A DNA stretch of 64,000 nt from Nitrososphaerota archaeon (GTDB lineage: Archaea > Thermoproteota > Nitrososphaeria > Nitrososphaerales > UBA183), in assembly GCA_029785685.1 (NCBI GenBank), contig JAFLZE010000002.1, positions 1-64,000 of the forward strand, given 5' to 3'. Shown here one piece after another: positions 25,548 through 34,433 of this stretch (position 1 is its first letter; each line of letters opens with the position of its first letter). The notes beneath the pieces are model-generated. The model did not search any database. It was not told where the DNA came from and was given only the letters and a program-made list of their open reading frames with translations. The translations under genes were made by a program, and so were the position numbers.

Positions 25548-26555
25548 TTGAAGATAGACGCAGAAGCGGCGTTAGGCGAACCCGGGGAGGCGGGCGAGCT
25601 CTCGAAGAAAGCTGAGGAGTACGGCTTCGACGCCTTCTGGGTTAACGAGACGAAGCACGACCCGTTCGTGCAGCTAGCCCTGGCGGCAGTTGCCACGAAG
25701 CGCATAGGGCTGGGCACTTCGATAGCCCTGGCATTCACCAGGAGCCCCACGACGATGGCATATACCTCCTGGGACATCCAGGGCGTTTCTGGAGGCAGGT
25801 TCATGCTGGGTCTGGGGAGCCAAGTCAAGGGCCATATCGAACGGAGGTTCGGGATGAACTGGGACCCGCCCGCTCCGAAGATGAAGGAGTATGTCTCAGC
25901 TCTGAGGTCTATATGGAAGAGTTGGCAGGACGGGTCTAAGTTGAACTTTAGGGGACGGTTCTACACGCTTGACCTCATGACCCCCTTCTTCACTCCAGGC
26001 CCAATAGGGCACCCCGCAATTCCGATTCTAGTTGCCGGGGTCAATGAGATGATGTGCAGGGTAGCAGGGAGCGTTGCAGACGGTCTCCACGTCCACCCTC
26101 TCCACACGCTCGGGTACCTCCGTGGGGTCATCGAGCCTGCGCTGTCAGCGGGTGCGGCGAAGTCTGGGAGGAAAAGGACAGAGGTGCAGGTGGCCGCGTC
26201 GGTGTTTGCTGCCGTAGGAGACAATGAACAGGAGATTTCTGCGGTCAGGGAAGCGTACAGGGAGCAGATAGCATTCTACGCCTCGACGCGGACCTACAGG
26301 AAAGTGATGGAGTTTCATCATTGGGGGGACGTGGCAGAACGGCTGCATGGCCTCTCCGTAAGAGGGGAATGGCGCAGGATGGCGTCCGAGGTGGATGATG
26401 CGATGCTGGAAGAGTTCGTGGTAGAGGGGACTTGGAGAGAGGTCGGCGGGGAGATCAAAAGCAAATACCACGGACTCCTGGACAGGGTGAGAGTCTACCT
26501 ACCTTTCGACGGTAGCTCCAAGTGGAAGGATATGGTGCAAGGGTTCAGAGCCTGA
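25548..26555 (+). CDS. Luciferase-like (probably F420-dependent) oxidoreductase
   Basis: A 335-residue TIM-barrel protein of the LLM class. Typical features are the initial KIDAEA strand, EEYGFDAFWVNET, KRIGLGTSIALAFTRSP, DIQGVSGGRFMLGLGSQ and a late SVADGLHVHPLHT. Archaeal members generally use F420. The TTG at 25548 is chosen over GTG 25533 because the barrel strand follows directly and it suits the TATA spacing. The 3' end overlaps the convergent methyltransferase by 11 bases. The substrate is unknown. Confidence 0.87.
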   Translation: MKIDAEAALGEPGEAGELSKKAEEYGFDAFWVNETKHDPFVQLALAAVATKRIGLGTSIALAFTRSPTTMAYTSWDIQGVSGGRFMLGLGSQVKGHIERRFGMNWDPPAPKMKEYVSALRSIWKSWQDGSKLNFRGRFYTLDLMTPFFTPGPIGHPAIPILVAGVNEMMCRVAGSVADGLHVHPLHTLGYLRGVIEPALSAGAAKSGRKRTEVQVAASVFAAVGDNEQEISAVREAYREQIAFYASTRTYRKVMEFHHWGDVAERLHGLSVRGEWRRMASEVDDAMLEEFVVEGTWREVGGEIKSKYHGLLDRVRVYLPFDGSSKWKDMVQGFRA

Positions 26556-27114
26556 CGCTGACTTCCACGGCATCTCCTTCGTCTGTTCCCCAGTTCGATG
26601 GAGCCTCCCTGTAGGAGCTCGCGTACGTTCCCGAATTGCGCACGTAGTCAAGATAAGTTTTGACCGCGGAGGAGAAGGACTTCACGTTGTCCGCCGCCAC
26701 CACGCTCCCCGCATGGAGGAGCTTCTCGACCGACCTCAGATATTCCAAGTAGTCGTCCTTCACCGCATCGAGAAAGACCATGTCGAAACCCGTGGTGAGC
26801 GTCGGAAGTATGGACCGCGCGTCCCCCACGATTACTTCAATCAGCTCGGAAAGCCCTGCCCTCTCGAAGTTTACTATGGCCGTTCGTGCCATATCCCCGC
26901 TGATCTCGATGCAGGTGAGCCGCTGGCCTGCTTTCAGGTGCCTTGCCATCCTTATAGCGCTGTAGCCGACATTTGTCCCCACTTCGAGTATGGAAGACGG
27001 TTTCTGACTCTCCACCACTTCATCCAATATGACGCCTCTCTTAGGGCCGATGATGGGCCATCCTTTGCTTGGCGCGACAGCCTCTATGGACTCGAGCACC
27101 TCCTCTGGCTTCAT
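26545..27114 (-). CDS. SAM-dependent O-methyltransferase
   Basis: A 189-residue class I methyltransferase of the catechol/caffeoyl-CoA type. Motif I is SILEVGTNVGYSAI, then CIEISGDMA, GDARSILP and MVFLDAVKDDYLEYL with metal-binding acidic residues, and VAADNVK. The acceptor is unknown. It is convergent with the oxidoreductase gene. Confidence 0.88.
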   Translation of the reverse strand: MKPEEVLESIEAVAPSKGWPIIGPKRGVILDEVVESQKPSSILEVGTNVGYSAIRMARHLKAGQRLTCIEISGDMARTAIVNFERAGLSELIEVIVGDARSILPTLTTGFDMVFLDAVKDDYLEYLRSVEKLLHAGSVVAADNVKSFSSAVKTYLDYVRNSGTYASSYREAPSNWGTDEGDAVEVSVRL

Positions 27115-27204
27115 GGAACGATACCTGCGCTGACATGGTGTAAACCTGTCGGAGCTTGTCCCGGGACAAGCTTTTTAGCGGCGACGGTGCTATTTTCATA
27201 ACAT

Positions 27205-27549
27205 ATGTCATCAGAAGAGGTGGACGTGAGGGAGGTTCAGAAACAGGTCTCTAAGATTGTGGATCCAGAAATCGGGATGCCAATTGTGGAGATGAACCTC
27301 ATCGACAAGCTAGACGTCAAAGACGGGAACGTAGATGTCGAGTACCATGCAACCACGCAGTTCTGTCCTCCTGTGTTCGCGTTGAAGATATCCCAAGACC
27401 TGAAGGACAATCTCGCCCAGGTCAAGGGGGTGAAGTCTGTGAAAGTGATTGTAACCGGGCATTACTTCGCGGATGCCATCAACCGACAGGTGAACAAACA
27501 GCAATCAGGCCCTCAGGCCGCTCCTGCCGAACAGGCGACCAAGCAATAG
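27205..27549 (+). CDS. DUF59/MIP18-family Fe-S assembly protein
   Basis: A 114-residue protein with the MIP18 fold: VDPEIGMPIVEMNLIDKLDV and a conserved TQFCPP motif, whose cysteine is used in Fe-S maturation or SufT-like proteins. A low-complexity Gln/Ala tail follows residue 95. It is transcribed divergently from the methyltransferase and ends one base before the convergent regulator gene. Confidence 0.87.
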   Translation: MSSEEVDVREVQKQVSKIVDPEIGMPIVEMNLIDKLDVKDGNVDVEYHATTQFCPPVFALKISQDLKDNLAQVKGVKSVKVIVTGHYFADAINRQVNKQQSGPQAAPAEQATKQ

Positions 27550-28170
27550 TCATAGAAGCGTGAGAGCCGCCGAGAGGGCACCAAGCCTGGCCGTGGTCTC
27601 ATCGGCCGCACCACAAAGGATGACCACATCCCCGTCCTTTGGCGACAGCTCTGACCGGAGGATTCGCCATACAGACCCTGGAAAATCTCTCTCGCAGTCG
27701 GGCGAGTTTCCGGGGATTGCAAACTTCCCGTTCTTGACCACATATGTGGCGGCCCCGGTGGCTCCCGCCTTGATCGCGGAGTCGCGCTGGTCTAGACCGT
27801 TGGCGGCGACATCGGTCGTAGGCCGCGCCAGGACAGCGACCTTGGACCTGCCGAGCTCGACTTGGGAGTCTAGGACTGGCGCCATGGTTGGGATGCTCCT
27901 CAGGATAGAAGCGTGCAGCCGTCTGCCCGAAGGCGTGAGATGACATCCCAGGGTGTCTGTCTCCACATAACCTGCGCGGGTGAACTTTCTCAGGATTGTC
28001 CGCATCGACCCCTCGCCCAGGTTCAAGCTCCTTGCTAGCGCCTGTCTTCCGATCTCCCTGGAAGTCCCGATGGTCAGGAACGCTAGCAGGACGTGCTCCC
28101 TGCTGAACCCTGGCGAAGGCCCCTGGCCTCTCCTTTCTCCGAGTTCGAGGAGGGTCGAAACGGCTACCAT
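27550..28170 (-). CDS. Winged-helix regulator with DUF4443-like C-terminal domain
   Basis: A 206-residue protein. The N-terminal winged helix (REHVLLAFLTIGTSREIGRQALARSLNLGEGSMRTILRKF) is followed by a domain of DUF4443 type (AVLARPTTDVAANGLDQRDSAIKAGATGA). The family is an archaeal predicted regulator that may bind a small ligand. ATG at 28170 is chosen because GTTATAG (about 28196-28202) lies about 27 bases upstream, predicting a leaderless mRNA. A longer in-frame extension is rejected. Confidence 0.82.
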   Translation of the reverse strand: MVAVSTLLELGERRGQGPSPGFSREHVLLAFLTIGTSREIGRQALARSLNLGEGSMRTILRKFTRAGYVETDTLGCHLTPSGRRLHASILRSIPTMAPVLDSQVELGRSKVAVLARPTTDVAANGLDQRDSAIKAGATGAATYVVKNGKFAIPGNSPDCERDFPGSVWRILRSELSPKDGDVVILCGAADETTARLGALSAALTLL

Positions 28171-28273
28171 CGTACGACACTCTACCTTTGGTTCTCTATA
28201 ACCAGTTCTTCGTTCTCTGGTTTCGAGGACCCCGAAGCGCTTAAATCCCCCTGGTTGGATAATCCATCCAGCC

Positions 28274-28867
28274 ATGGAGCATAGAGACACCGCAGCTGTT
28301 GCAGTGTTCACAGCGCTGGTGATCAGCTCCAATTTCGCCCTCTATCCTCTCGCCAACGTCAAGCTCCTGGACATGGTTGTCTTTGTCGCCGCGTTCGTCT
28401 TCGGTCCTAAGGTCGGAGTCGCCGTGGCAGTCCTCTCCGAGACATCCTGGGGTTTCATCAGCCCGGCGGGAAGTGCCGGGGCGATCCTGCCATTCCTCGT
28501 CGCTGGTGAGCTGTTGTTCGTGCTGGCTGGATACATCGCCTCGAGGTTGGGCAACCCAGGTAGCGTTGCGGCGGTTTCGACCAGGAATCTGTTCTTTGGT
28601 GGACTCATGGCGATTTGTGCGTTCTGCTGGGATTTCGAGACCAACATAGCCACGGGGCTCTTGGCGGGCGCTCACACTATTCCTACTATGCTCGCTTATG
28701 AGATTCCCGGAATCCCCTTCATGATTTTGCACGAGGTGAGCGATTTCATGTTCGGTACACTAGTCGCCCCGCCAGTCATTGTGTACGCCTGGCGCACCCT
28801 GGCCCGGAACACCGACGCAATCGGGACAGCACGGCGAGGTCAGACTCCAGGTATTGGGGGCGCGTGA
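28274..28867 (+). CDS. ECF transporter S-component-like membrane protein
   Basis: A 197-residue protein with about six helices and the small-residue-rich pattern of ECF S components (LANVKLLDMVVFVAAFVFGPKVGVAVAVLSE). S components bind a vitamin and dock with a shared ATPase module, which is not in this window. The adjacent DUF4430 gene, six bases downstream, suggests a cobalamin or related ligand (inference). A TATA-like CTTAAAT (28238-28244) is upstream. Confidence 0.8.
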   Translation: MEHRDTAAVAVFTALVISSNFALYPLANVKLLDMVVFVAAFVFGPKVGVAVAVLSETSWGFISPAGSAGAILPFLVAGELLFVLAGYIASRLGNPGSVAAVSTRNLFFGGLMAICAFCWDFETNIATGLLAGAHTIPTMLAYEIPGIPFMILHEVSDFMFGTLVAPPVIVYAWRTLARNTDAIGTARRGQTPGIGGA

Positions 28868-28873
28868 GAGCGA

Positions 28874-29560
28874 ATGTCTAAGGGCACAGCCTCGCCTGCG
28901 GTGGTAGTCTTTGTCGCCATCCTGCTCATGACGTCCAGCGTTGGCGCATACTACTACTATCAGGACCAGCAGCAAATCCAGGTCAACAGGACCTACACGA
29001 GCGAATTGAGTGCGGCCTTAGCCAGCTACAGGACGCTTTCAGGTAACTTTCACTCCAGCATGCAGGACTACAACACGACTCTCTCTTTGTTGGCGGCTGC
29101 AGTTGCAGATCTTAACACGAGCACACCGGCATACCAGAACGCCAGCCGCGCTCTCGCGACCCTCTGGAATGCGTATCAAGTGCTTTCCCGCGAAGGTGGT
29201 AACGGTGTCCCCACTTACGAGGTGAACATGCTCGTGGACTATGGGAACGGCACCAGGGTCTGGTACAATGACACCAGGGCGCAGCCTGGATGGAATGGCT
29301 ACTTGGTCACCTTAGTGCTGTTGAACGGGGACGTTCAGGCGACCTGGTATCCTCAGTACGGAGAACATTATGTGACAGGGATAGGGGGAGTATCTAACAC
29401 CCAGGACAAGTTCTGGTTTCTCATCACCGCCAACCAGACAGGTTCTTGGCAGGTGGCCCAGTATGGCGCAGATCAGATTCACGTAGTCAATGGAACGACC
29501 TTCGCCTGGATCTACTGCCCGGAGAACGCAGCCTATGGTCCTTCCTGCCCTCTGCCGTAG
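28874..29560 (+). CDS. Membrane-anchored DUF4430 (transcobalamin-like) surface protein
   Basis: A 228-residue protein. A hydrophobic N-terminal anchor (about 8-25) and a helical stalk (about 30-110) precede a DUF4430-type domain (VDYGNGTRVWYNDT, GIGGV, FWFLITANQTGSWQ, GADQIHVVNGTTFAWIY). DUF4430 is related to the C-terminal domain of transcobalamin. It is co-transcribed with the ECF S-component, so it may capture the ligand outside the membrane. Potential N-glycosylation sequons are many. Confidence 0.8.
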   Translation: MSKGTASPAVVVFVAILLMTSSVGAYYYYQDQQQIQVNRTYTSELSAALASYRTLSGNFHSSMQDYNTTLSLLAAAVADLNTSTPAYQNASRALATLWNAYQVLSREGGNGVPTYEVNMLVDYGNGTRVWYNDTRAQPGWNGYLVTLVLLNGDVQATWYPQYGEHYVTGIGGVSNTQDKFWFLITANQTGSWQVAQYGADQIHVVNGTTFAWIYCPENAAYGPSCPLP

Positions 29561-30229
29561 TCACCCTGGGAGAATGTCAGCGAAGTAGAACCCTTCTCTG
29601 AGTACGACTCCCCCTTTCCTGATCGGAACCTCTTTTTCGAACATCGGCCCATCGTACACGAAGGTGTGAAACTCTCCGTTCTCTCCGCATGGGTCCACGG
29701 AGGGTGGAAGGTCAGAAAGGAACGACTCGTCGAACTCTCTGCCGCAGTAACTCCTGTCGAGCGCCTTTGGATCTACGGTGCACACGACCGCCTTGAACCC
29801 GTCCTTGACGAACTGGGCGGCCAGCCTCTTCGTGTCCTTCATCCACAGGGGGAAAACTCCTTCCATTGCCACCTTTGAAAGCTCGTCTTCCCGGAAGCGG
29901 CGTATATCTTCGAGGAATAGGTCGCCGAAGACAACGCGGCGCAGGCCACGAGCGCGGTGCCTGAGCAGGGCCTCGTGCATCGCAGAAGAATACTTGACGT
30001 TGGAAGCCCCTTTCCCAATCCAGACTTCGTCGAGCGGAAGCCGCAAACTCCTAGCTTGCATATTCAGTAGGACCCTTCGCACCCCGTGCATGCTGACCCT
30101 ATCGAAGTCTCTTGTCAGAGTTGTCAGGAGCAATGCGACCTCCAAGTCCGCAGACCTCGACGCCTCCTGCAAAGCCAGCGAACTGTCCTTTCCTCCGCTC
30201 CATGAGAGAATCGCCTTGGCTCGGAGCAC
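29561..30229 (-). CDS. dph6: Diphthamide synthase Dph6 (ATP-PPase)
   Basis: A 222-residue ATP-pyrophosphatase-fold enzyme that performs the final amidation of diphthamide on elongation factor 2. The PP-loop SWSGGKDSSLAL is at the N-terminus, GDLFLEDIRRFRED in the middle, and PCGENGEFHTFVYDGPMF near the end is the family signature. GTG at 30229 is chosen because TTTAAG (30255-30260) is about 27 bases upstream, so it is leaderless. Confidence 0.92.
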   Translation of the reverse strand: MLRAKAILSWSGGKDSSLALQEASRSADLEVALLLTTLTRDFDRVSMHGVRRVLLNMQARSLRLPLDEVWIGKGASNVKYSSAMHEALLRHRARGLRRVVFGDLFLEDIRRFREDELSKVAMEGVFPLWMKDTKRLAAQFVKDGFKAVVCTVDPKALDRSYCGREFDESFLSDLPPSVDPCGENGEFHTFVYDGPMFEKEVPIRKGGVVLREGFYFADILPG

Positions 30230-30563
30230 ATTAATCCCTCTGGCGCGCTTGATGCTTAAACCTGCCAATTGGCCGCAGCGACTAGTCTGCGGGCGAGCCG
30301 TCGGCCAAGAGGGCCACCTAGGCAGAAAGCCATGCCGCTAGCAGCGTATGAACCCAGTGACTTCAGCCGATGGAAAACAGCGAGGGTGGTCCCCTGAACC
30401 TGGTTCCCTTCGGGCCGTCGAGTCTTATGTGTCTTCGCCTGTTCATGCCTGCCATTCCGCCCCGATTGCCAGTTGAACGGAGGAATCAATGATTGCTGAC
30501 CAACGGCTCAACTGACAACGACAGGTTCGATTGCTTAAGTGAGACCAGAGTACTGGAACCTCG
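30230..30563. other. Divergent intergenic region
   Basis: Holds the dph6 TATA box at 30255-30260 (bottom strand) and GCTTAAG near 30531-30537, about 27 bases before the peptidase-like gene at 30564. The 270 bases between carry no convincing gene or structured RNA. Confidence 0.4.
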
Positions 30564-30917
30564 ATGGAGCTCTCGCAGGAGCAGATGCAGGCATACGTGG
30601 TCACGCTCATCTTTGACTCCAAACCCGAGGAGGCCATAAGGATCCTTTCGAAGTGGTACAAGGTCTCAGAACCTAGGCTAGGGGTTGGGGTGGTCGAAGG
30701 GAAGACCAAAGGCGTAGCCGCCGTCTATTCGCAGAGACGAAAGGAGATACTCGCTGCGCGTCGTGAGTTCCTCTTCAATCCTTTCGTGATGATCCACGAG
30801 TTCTATCACCACCTGAGGTCCGTGAGCGGGAAGCACCGTGGAACCGAGAAGCAGGCAGACAAATTCGCGCTCGAATTCATAGCGACGTATCAACGGACCG
30901 TTCTGAAGGAGAACTAG
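30564..30917 (+). CDS. Small HExxH metalloprotease-like protein
   Basis: A 117-residue protein with a zincin motif IHEFYHHLRS near residue 78 and a downstream acidic stretch EKQADKFALEF that could give the third ligand, as in ImmA/IrrE-type minimal peptidases. The first 70 residues form a small alpha/beta domain. Target and secretion are unknown; no signal peptide, so it is cytoplasmic. The 3' end overlaps the convergent small zinc gene by four bases. Confidence 0.78.
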   Translation: MELSQEQMQAYVVTLIFDSKPEEAIRILSKWYKVSEPRLGVGVVEGKTKGVAAVYSQRRKEILAARREFLFNPFVMIHEFYHHLRSVSGKHRGTEKQADKFALEFIATYQRTVLKEN

Positions 30918-31069
30918 AGCCCGACCACTGTCCAGATAGCCTCGTCATCTGCCAGTTCGGTGTAGCCGCATAGGCTGCACCGGGCACCTCTGATGGTGAC
31001 CTTTTCATCGCCCCCCACTTTGCGTTCATACTCCATCATCTGCCCGGCACGGCACCTCTCGCAGAGCAA
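30914..31069 (-). CDS. Small two-CxxC zinc protein
   Basis: A 51-residue protein starting with TTG, with LCERCRAGQ near the start and ARCSLCGYTEL near residue 34. Two CxxC knuckles 27 residues apart make a plausible zinc ribbon. A stop lies just upstream, so no longer start exists. The TTG is about 28 bases from the TATTAA at 31096-31101, which supports a leaderless gene divergent from the HIT gene. Function unknown. Confidence 0.68.
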   Translation of the reverse strand: MLCERCRAGQMMEYERKVGGDEKVTIRGARCSLCGYTELADDEAIWTVVGL

Positions 31070-31095
31070 TCGTCTGGGGGCCTACCCCGAGCGCG

Positions 31096-31101
31096 TATTA
31101 A
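31096..31101. promoter_or_regulatory. Palindromic TATA box shared by two divergent leaderless genes
   Basis: TATTAA reads TTAATA on the other strand. It is about 27 bases before ATG 31125 (HIT, top strand) and about 29 before TTG 31069 (bottom strand). It is the only TATA-like element in the 55-base gap. Confidence 0.6.
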
Positions 31102-31124
31102 GGACGGCCAGGAAGAGGGCAACC

Positions 31125-31607
31125 ATGGCAGGGGCCGGCGGGCAAGTGGCGCCTCCAAGGCGGATAGGGTTCAGCTCTTCCAGCAGGGGGGTCGGGGACT
31201 GCGTATTCTGCCAGATTGTGTCAAGGAAGGCCCCCTCGAACGTAATATACGAAGACGAGAAGTATCTCGCATTCTTGGATATCTTTCCCTTCTCGAGAGG
31301 CCACACCTTGGTCTGCCCGAAGGAGCACGGAGAGACCATTTGGGACATGAAAGAGGGGGACATCGCGGGCCTCTTTCGGGTCGCATCCAGGGTGTCAAGG
31401 GCTGTAGTGTCAGCGGTGGGGGCCGACGGGTTCAGATTCGTCCAGAATAACGGCGAGGCCGCCAATCAGGTGGTTGCCCACGTTCATGTGCACGTCATAC
31501 CGGTGAAGATGGAGGACAAAGGCAGATTCGGGGACAGGAAGAGGCTCGCCCAGCCTGAGATGGACGAGACCGCCAGGATCATCAGGGCAGAGATGAAGCA
31601 GGCCTAG
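31125..31607 (+). CDS. HIT-family nucleotide-binding hydrolase
   Basis: A 160-residue protein with CVFCQIVSRKAPSNVIYEDE near the start and the histidine triad HVHVHVIP near residue 125. HIT proteins cleave nucleoside phosphoramidates, AMP-lysine or dinucleoside polyphosphates. The first 22 residues are a poorly conserved extension. ATG at 31125 fits the TATA spacing. The 3' end overlaps the convergent CAP gene by four bases. Confidence 0.9.
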   Translation: MAGAGGQVAPPRRIGFSSSSRGVGDCVFCQIVSRKAPSNVIYEDEKYLAFLDIFPFSRGHTLVCPKEHGETIWDMKEGDIAGLFRVASRVSRAVVSAVGADGFRFVQNNGEAANQVVAHVHVHVIPVKMEDKGRFGDRKRLAQPEMDETARIIRAEMKQA

Positions 31608-32773
31608 GACACGAAGACAGATAGAGTGGTCATGGCCGTGTCGGTGCTTGGGCCCGTGACCAGATAGATGGTGTAGACCCCCGGTCCGTCTTCCTTGACG
31701 AATTGGTCTAGGGAGAAGGAGATGTAAAGAGCGCTTGAGTTGAATACCCATCGGCCTGCGCATTCGGTGATTCCCGTCGTGAACTGGCCGCAGCCCCCGA
31801 ACAGCCCCGTCTGTGGGAGAACACCGCCCGACACAGTACCCGGTCCGTATTCGTGGGGTCCGCTCTCGAGTTGGGCCCTTGTCTCCGGCGCGGGCGTAGT
31901 ATCGAAAGCCACGTAGATTGCGGTCGGGGTCGGGGTACCCGAAATCGGAGTGCCCCGCATCGTAACTTGATACGGACTCGGCGAAGATGCGGCGGTCACC
32001 GTTAAGTTCAGGCCGAGGTACTCATTCTGGAACTCCTCGTCTAAGAAGACGTAGGTGCTGTTGTAAGCAACGCCGATGGATACGAAGTTGTGGAGTGGGT
32101 TGAGTATGTTGTACCTGTGGCCATTGTTGCAGCAGACCACGTCGTCATAGACCATCAGGTGTTCCAGATTCTTAATCGCGCTTTCTACGGCTACCGTACG
32201 CCCAAAAAGACCTGCCGAATACTCCGAGTATGCTACGTTCTCGAAATCAGCCCCGCGCCCACCGAGGAGGGTGTACCTCATGTACGGTTTGTACCCCTGG
32301 GTGTCGAAGTGACTGAAGTAGGAATAGTAGAGCATTGAGTCGGCGTGCTGCTGGGCAGCGCGGTTGAAGCCAAGCGCGACCGGCCCTGTGCCGTTAGCCG
32401 CCCTGTCGGCGTTAATCTGGGCGAGTGTGTATTCCGCCAAGGTGCAGTAGTCAGGAGGATATGCGACGGCGGCGGATCCATTCACTATGTCTGGGTTGCT
32501 CAGTGGCAGGATTGTGACAGCGCTTGAACAGCTTCCGGTGCTTGTTCCGACTGAAATGCTCGAGGCTGAGTTTCCTCCCGGTAGCAGACTGGCAAGGGCC
32601 GAGTAATCACGTACGAGAGTGGCAGACAGTGAGGGGTCGACTACCACGGACGCAGCCACCAGAATCAGCACCACTATGATTAGCCCTCCCGTCCTTCTTC
32701 TTCGGCTGGGTGGCGTCGATGAAGGCGGCCCGTCCGTTGAAAGTGAGCGAGTTCGCGCACCGACGAATTTCAA
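31604..32773 (-). CDS. Membrane-anchored CAP/SCP-domain surface protein
   Basis: A 389-residue protein. A basic N-terminus and one transmembrane helix (about 29-46) anchor it. A CAP (SCP/PR-1) domain covers about 105-245 (LAEYTLAQINADRAANG, HADSMLYYSYFSHFDTQG, FENVAYSEYS). A beta-rich C-terminal domain follows. TTG at 32773 is leaderless, about 27 bases from TTAATATC (near 32800). CAP proteins are usually secreted; their archaeal role is unclear. Confidence 0.85.
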   Translation of the reverse strand: MKFVGARTRSLSTDGPPSSTPPSRRRRTGGLIIVVLILVAASVVVDPSLSATLVRDYSALASLLPGGNSASSISVGTSTGSCSSAVTILPLSNPDIVNGSAAVAYPPDYCTLAEYTLAQINADRAANGTGPVALGFNRAAQQHADSMLYYSYFSHFDTQGYKPYMRYTLLGGRGADFENVAYSEYSAGLFGRTVAVESAIKNLEHLMVYDDVVCCNNGHRYNILNPLHNFVSIGVAYNSTYVFLDEEFQNEYLGLNLTVTAASSPSPYQVTMRGTPISGTPTPTAIYVAFDTTPAPETRAQLESGPHEYGPGTVSGGVLPQTGLFGGCGQFTTGITECAGRWVFNSSALYISFSLDQFVKEDGPGVYTIYLVTGPSTDTAMTTLSVFVS

Positions 32774-32878
32774 GCCAAGGTCTGACTCGACCTTCCCGAT
32801 ATTAAGCGAATCGAGGTGGCGGGCCAGTCAAGGTCATTGCATTAAATGATAGTGCAGTGGCCGCGGAGAATCCACAGC

Positions 32879-33526
32879 CTAAGCAGTGAGACCTTCGCTC
32901 TCATCCTGGCTGAAGACCCCGACTGGTATCTCCGGGAAGCTGTCCTTCATCCTTTGCTCTGCGACAGCCGCAGCCTCTTCGAGGACCCTCTGTGCGTCCT
33001 CGTTGGCGGCGTCGAAGTTCAAGAAGATTCCTCCGGATGTGCTGGCGTCCACGAGGACGCTGCTGAGGAGGCCAGATATCTCGCTGATTTCCCTGTCGGC
33101 GTCTGGAAGCGCGCTGCTCAGGCCCTCCTTCATGTTCTTGATGACCGAGACCGCAGGGGCCAGCGTGTTGGCTATCTCACCAAGGTCGGTGATGGTCCCT
33201 AGTCTAAGCGAAATCTGCTCCATGGCCAGCTGTGCCTGGGTCACCATCTTTCCCATCTTGCGCACTTCGGAGAGCTCGTTGGCGTAAACCGCTGCATGCT
33301 GCATGTCGTGCTTCGCGAGAGAGGATACCACGTTCTTGAAGATGGTCGAGTCGCGCTGCTTGATTCTGTTGACTGTGCTATCAAGCTGAGAGATGAGCAG
33401 CCTGATTTGCCTGTTTGCCTGCTCAATCTGGGATTTCAGCGGCGTCGGGGGCCTGACCGTTCCCCTTAGCCTGTCCACCAAGCCAGGGCCCTGGTCTTTC
33501 CTCTGCCACTTGGACGAGAAACTCAT
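32879..33526 (-). CDS. cdvB: ESCRT-III-like cell-division protein CdvB
   Basis: A 215-residue helical protein of the Snf7/CdvB family that polymerises at membranes during division or budding. A basic first helix (PLKSQIEQANRQIRLLISQLDS) is followed by helices matching the ESCRT-III core, then an acidic tail (SQDESEGL). No obvious CdvA- or MIT-interaction motif could be confirmed by eye. A TATA box (GTATATTC, about 33554-33561) is about 30 bases upstream. Neither cdvC nor cdvA is adjacent. Confidence 0.85.
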   Translation of the reverse strand: MSFSSKWQRKDQGPGLVDRLRGTVRPPTPLKSQIEQANRQIRLLISQLDSTVNRIKQRDSTIFKNVVSSLAKHDMQHAAVYANELSEVRKMGKMVTQAQLAMEQISLRLGTITDLGEIANTLAPAVSVIKNMKEGLSSALPDADREISEISGLLSSVLVDASTSGGIFLNFDAANEDAQRVLEEAAAVAEQRMKDSFPEIPVGVFSQDESEGLTA

Positions 33527-33673
33527 TTCTGGGTTTGAAGCGTCCCCGAGGTCGAATATACCTCGGGCTCTAAACCGCGTGCCATTTTGAAGAAATATAG
33601 TTGACAGGTGCTATGCAAGAGAGGGAGCGTCAGCCCGACCAATCCTGAAATATGAAAACCCTGGAGGCAGAAG

Positions 33674-34390
33674 GTGATGAGATTGGAACATGGGTTCGCG
33701 TTCCTTTCGGCTGAGGAGATGGCCGAAGCCGACAGGATGGCGATTGAGTCGTGTGGCATCGATGTGCTCTCCCTGATGGAAAACGCTGGCCTCAGGACTG
33801 CCGAGGTCGCCAGAGAGATGTTAGGCGGTGAGGTCCTAGGAAAGGTGGTGTGCTGCCTAGTCGGCCGGGGAAACAATGGAGGTGACGGCCTTGTCGCTGC
33901 GAGGCACCTGTACGACTGGGGCGCCAGCGTGCGGGTGATGCTCGGGGGATCGAGGAAAGGAGTCCGCGACGTCCCGGCTAGGCAGCTCGCCGCCGCCGAG
34001 AAGATTGGGATTGAAACCGCGGGACCCGAAGGAGACATCGGGGAGGCCGACCTCTTGGTTGATGCGCTGCTGGGCTATGGGTCAAGAGGAGACCCCAGGG
34101 AACCTGTGGCGACCCTCATAACCAAGGCGACCAAGTCTGCAGCCAGGACGCTCGCTGTGGACATACCCTCAGGGTTGGACGCCACGTCAGGAGAACCGGG
34201 TCACCCGTGCATCGACGCGGACTTGACGTTGACCTTTGGGCTTCCAAAGGTCGGGTTCCTTAACCCCAAAGCCAGAACTCTTCTCGGAGACCTCTACCTG
34301 GCTGACATCTCACTCCCACCCAATGTCTACACGCACTTCTCACAGGCGAGCAGCCTTTTCAGAGTGAGGCCCGTTGTCAGGGTCTGGTGA
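33674..34390 (+). CDS. nnrE: NAD(P)H-hydrate epimerase (YjeF_N domain)
   Basis: A 238-residue protein with FLSAEEMAEADRMAIES, GRGNNGGDGLVAARHL and DIPSGLDATSGEPG, the YjeF_N signatures. It repairs damaged NAD(P)H hydrates. The kinase half found in many fused Nnr proteins is absent. GGAGG (33663-33667) precedes GTG 33674/ATG 33677. Confidence 0.9.
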   Translation: MMRLEHGFAFLSAEEMAEADRMAIESCGIDVLSLMENAGLRTAEVAREMLGGEVLGKVVCCLVGRGNNGGDGLVAARHLYDWGASVRVMLGGSRKGVRDVPARQLAAAEKIGIETAGPEGDIGEADLLVDALLGYGSRGDPREPVATLITKATKSAARTLAVDIPSGLDATSGEPGHPCIDADLTLTFGLPKVGFLNPKARTLLGDLYLADISLPPNVYTHFSQASSLFRVRPVVRVW

Positions 34391-34433
34391 TGGCGCCAAC
34401 ACTTTTGAGTCGGCCCTACGCCTGAGACGAGTC

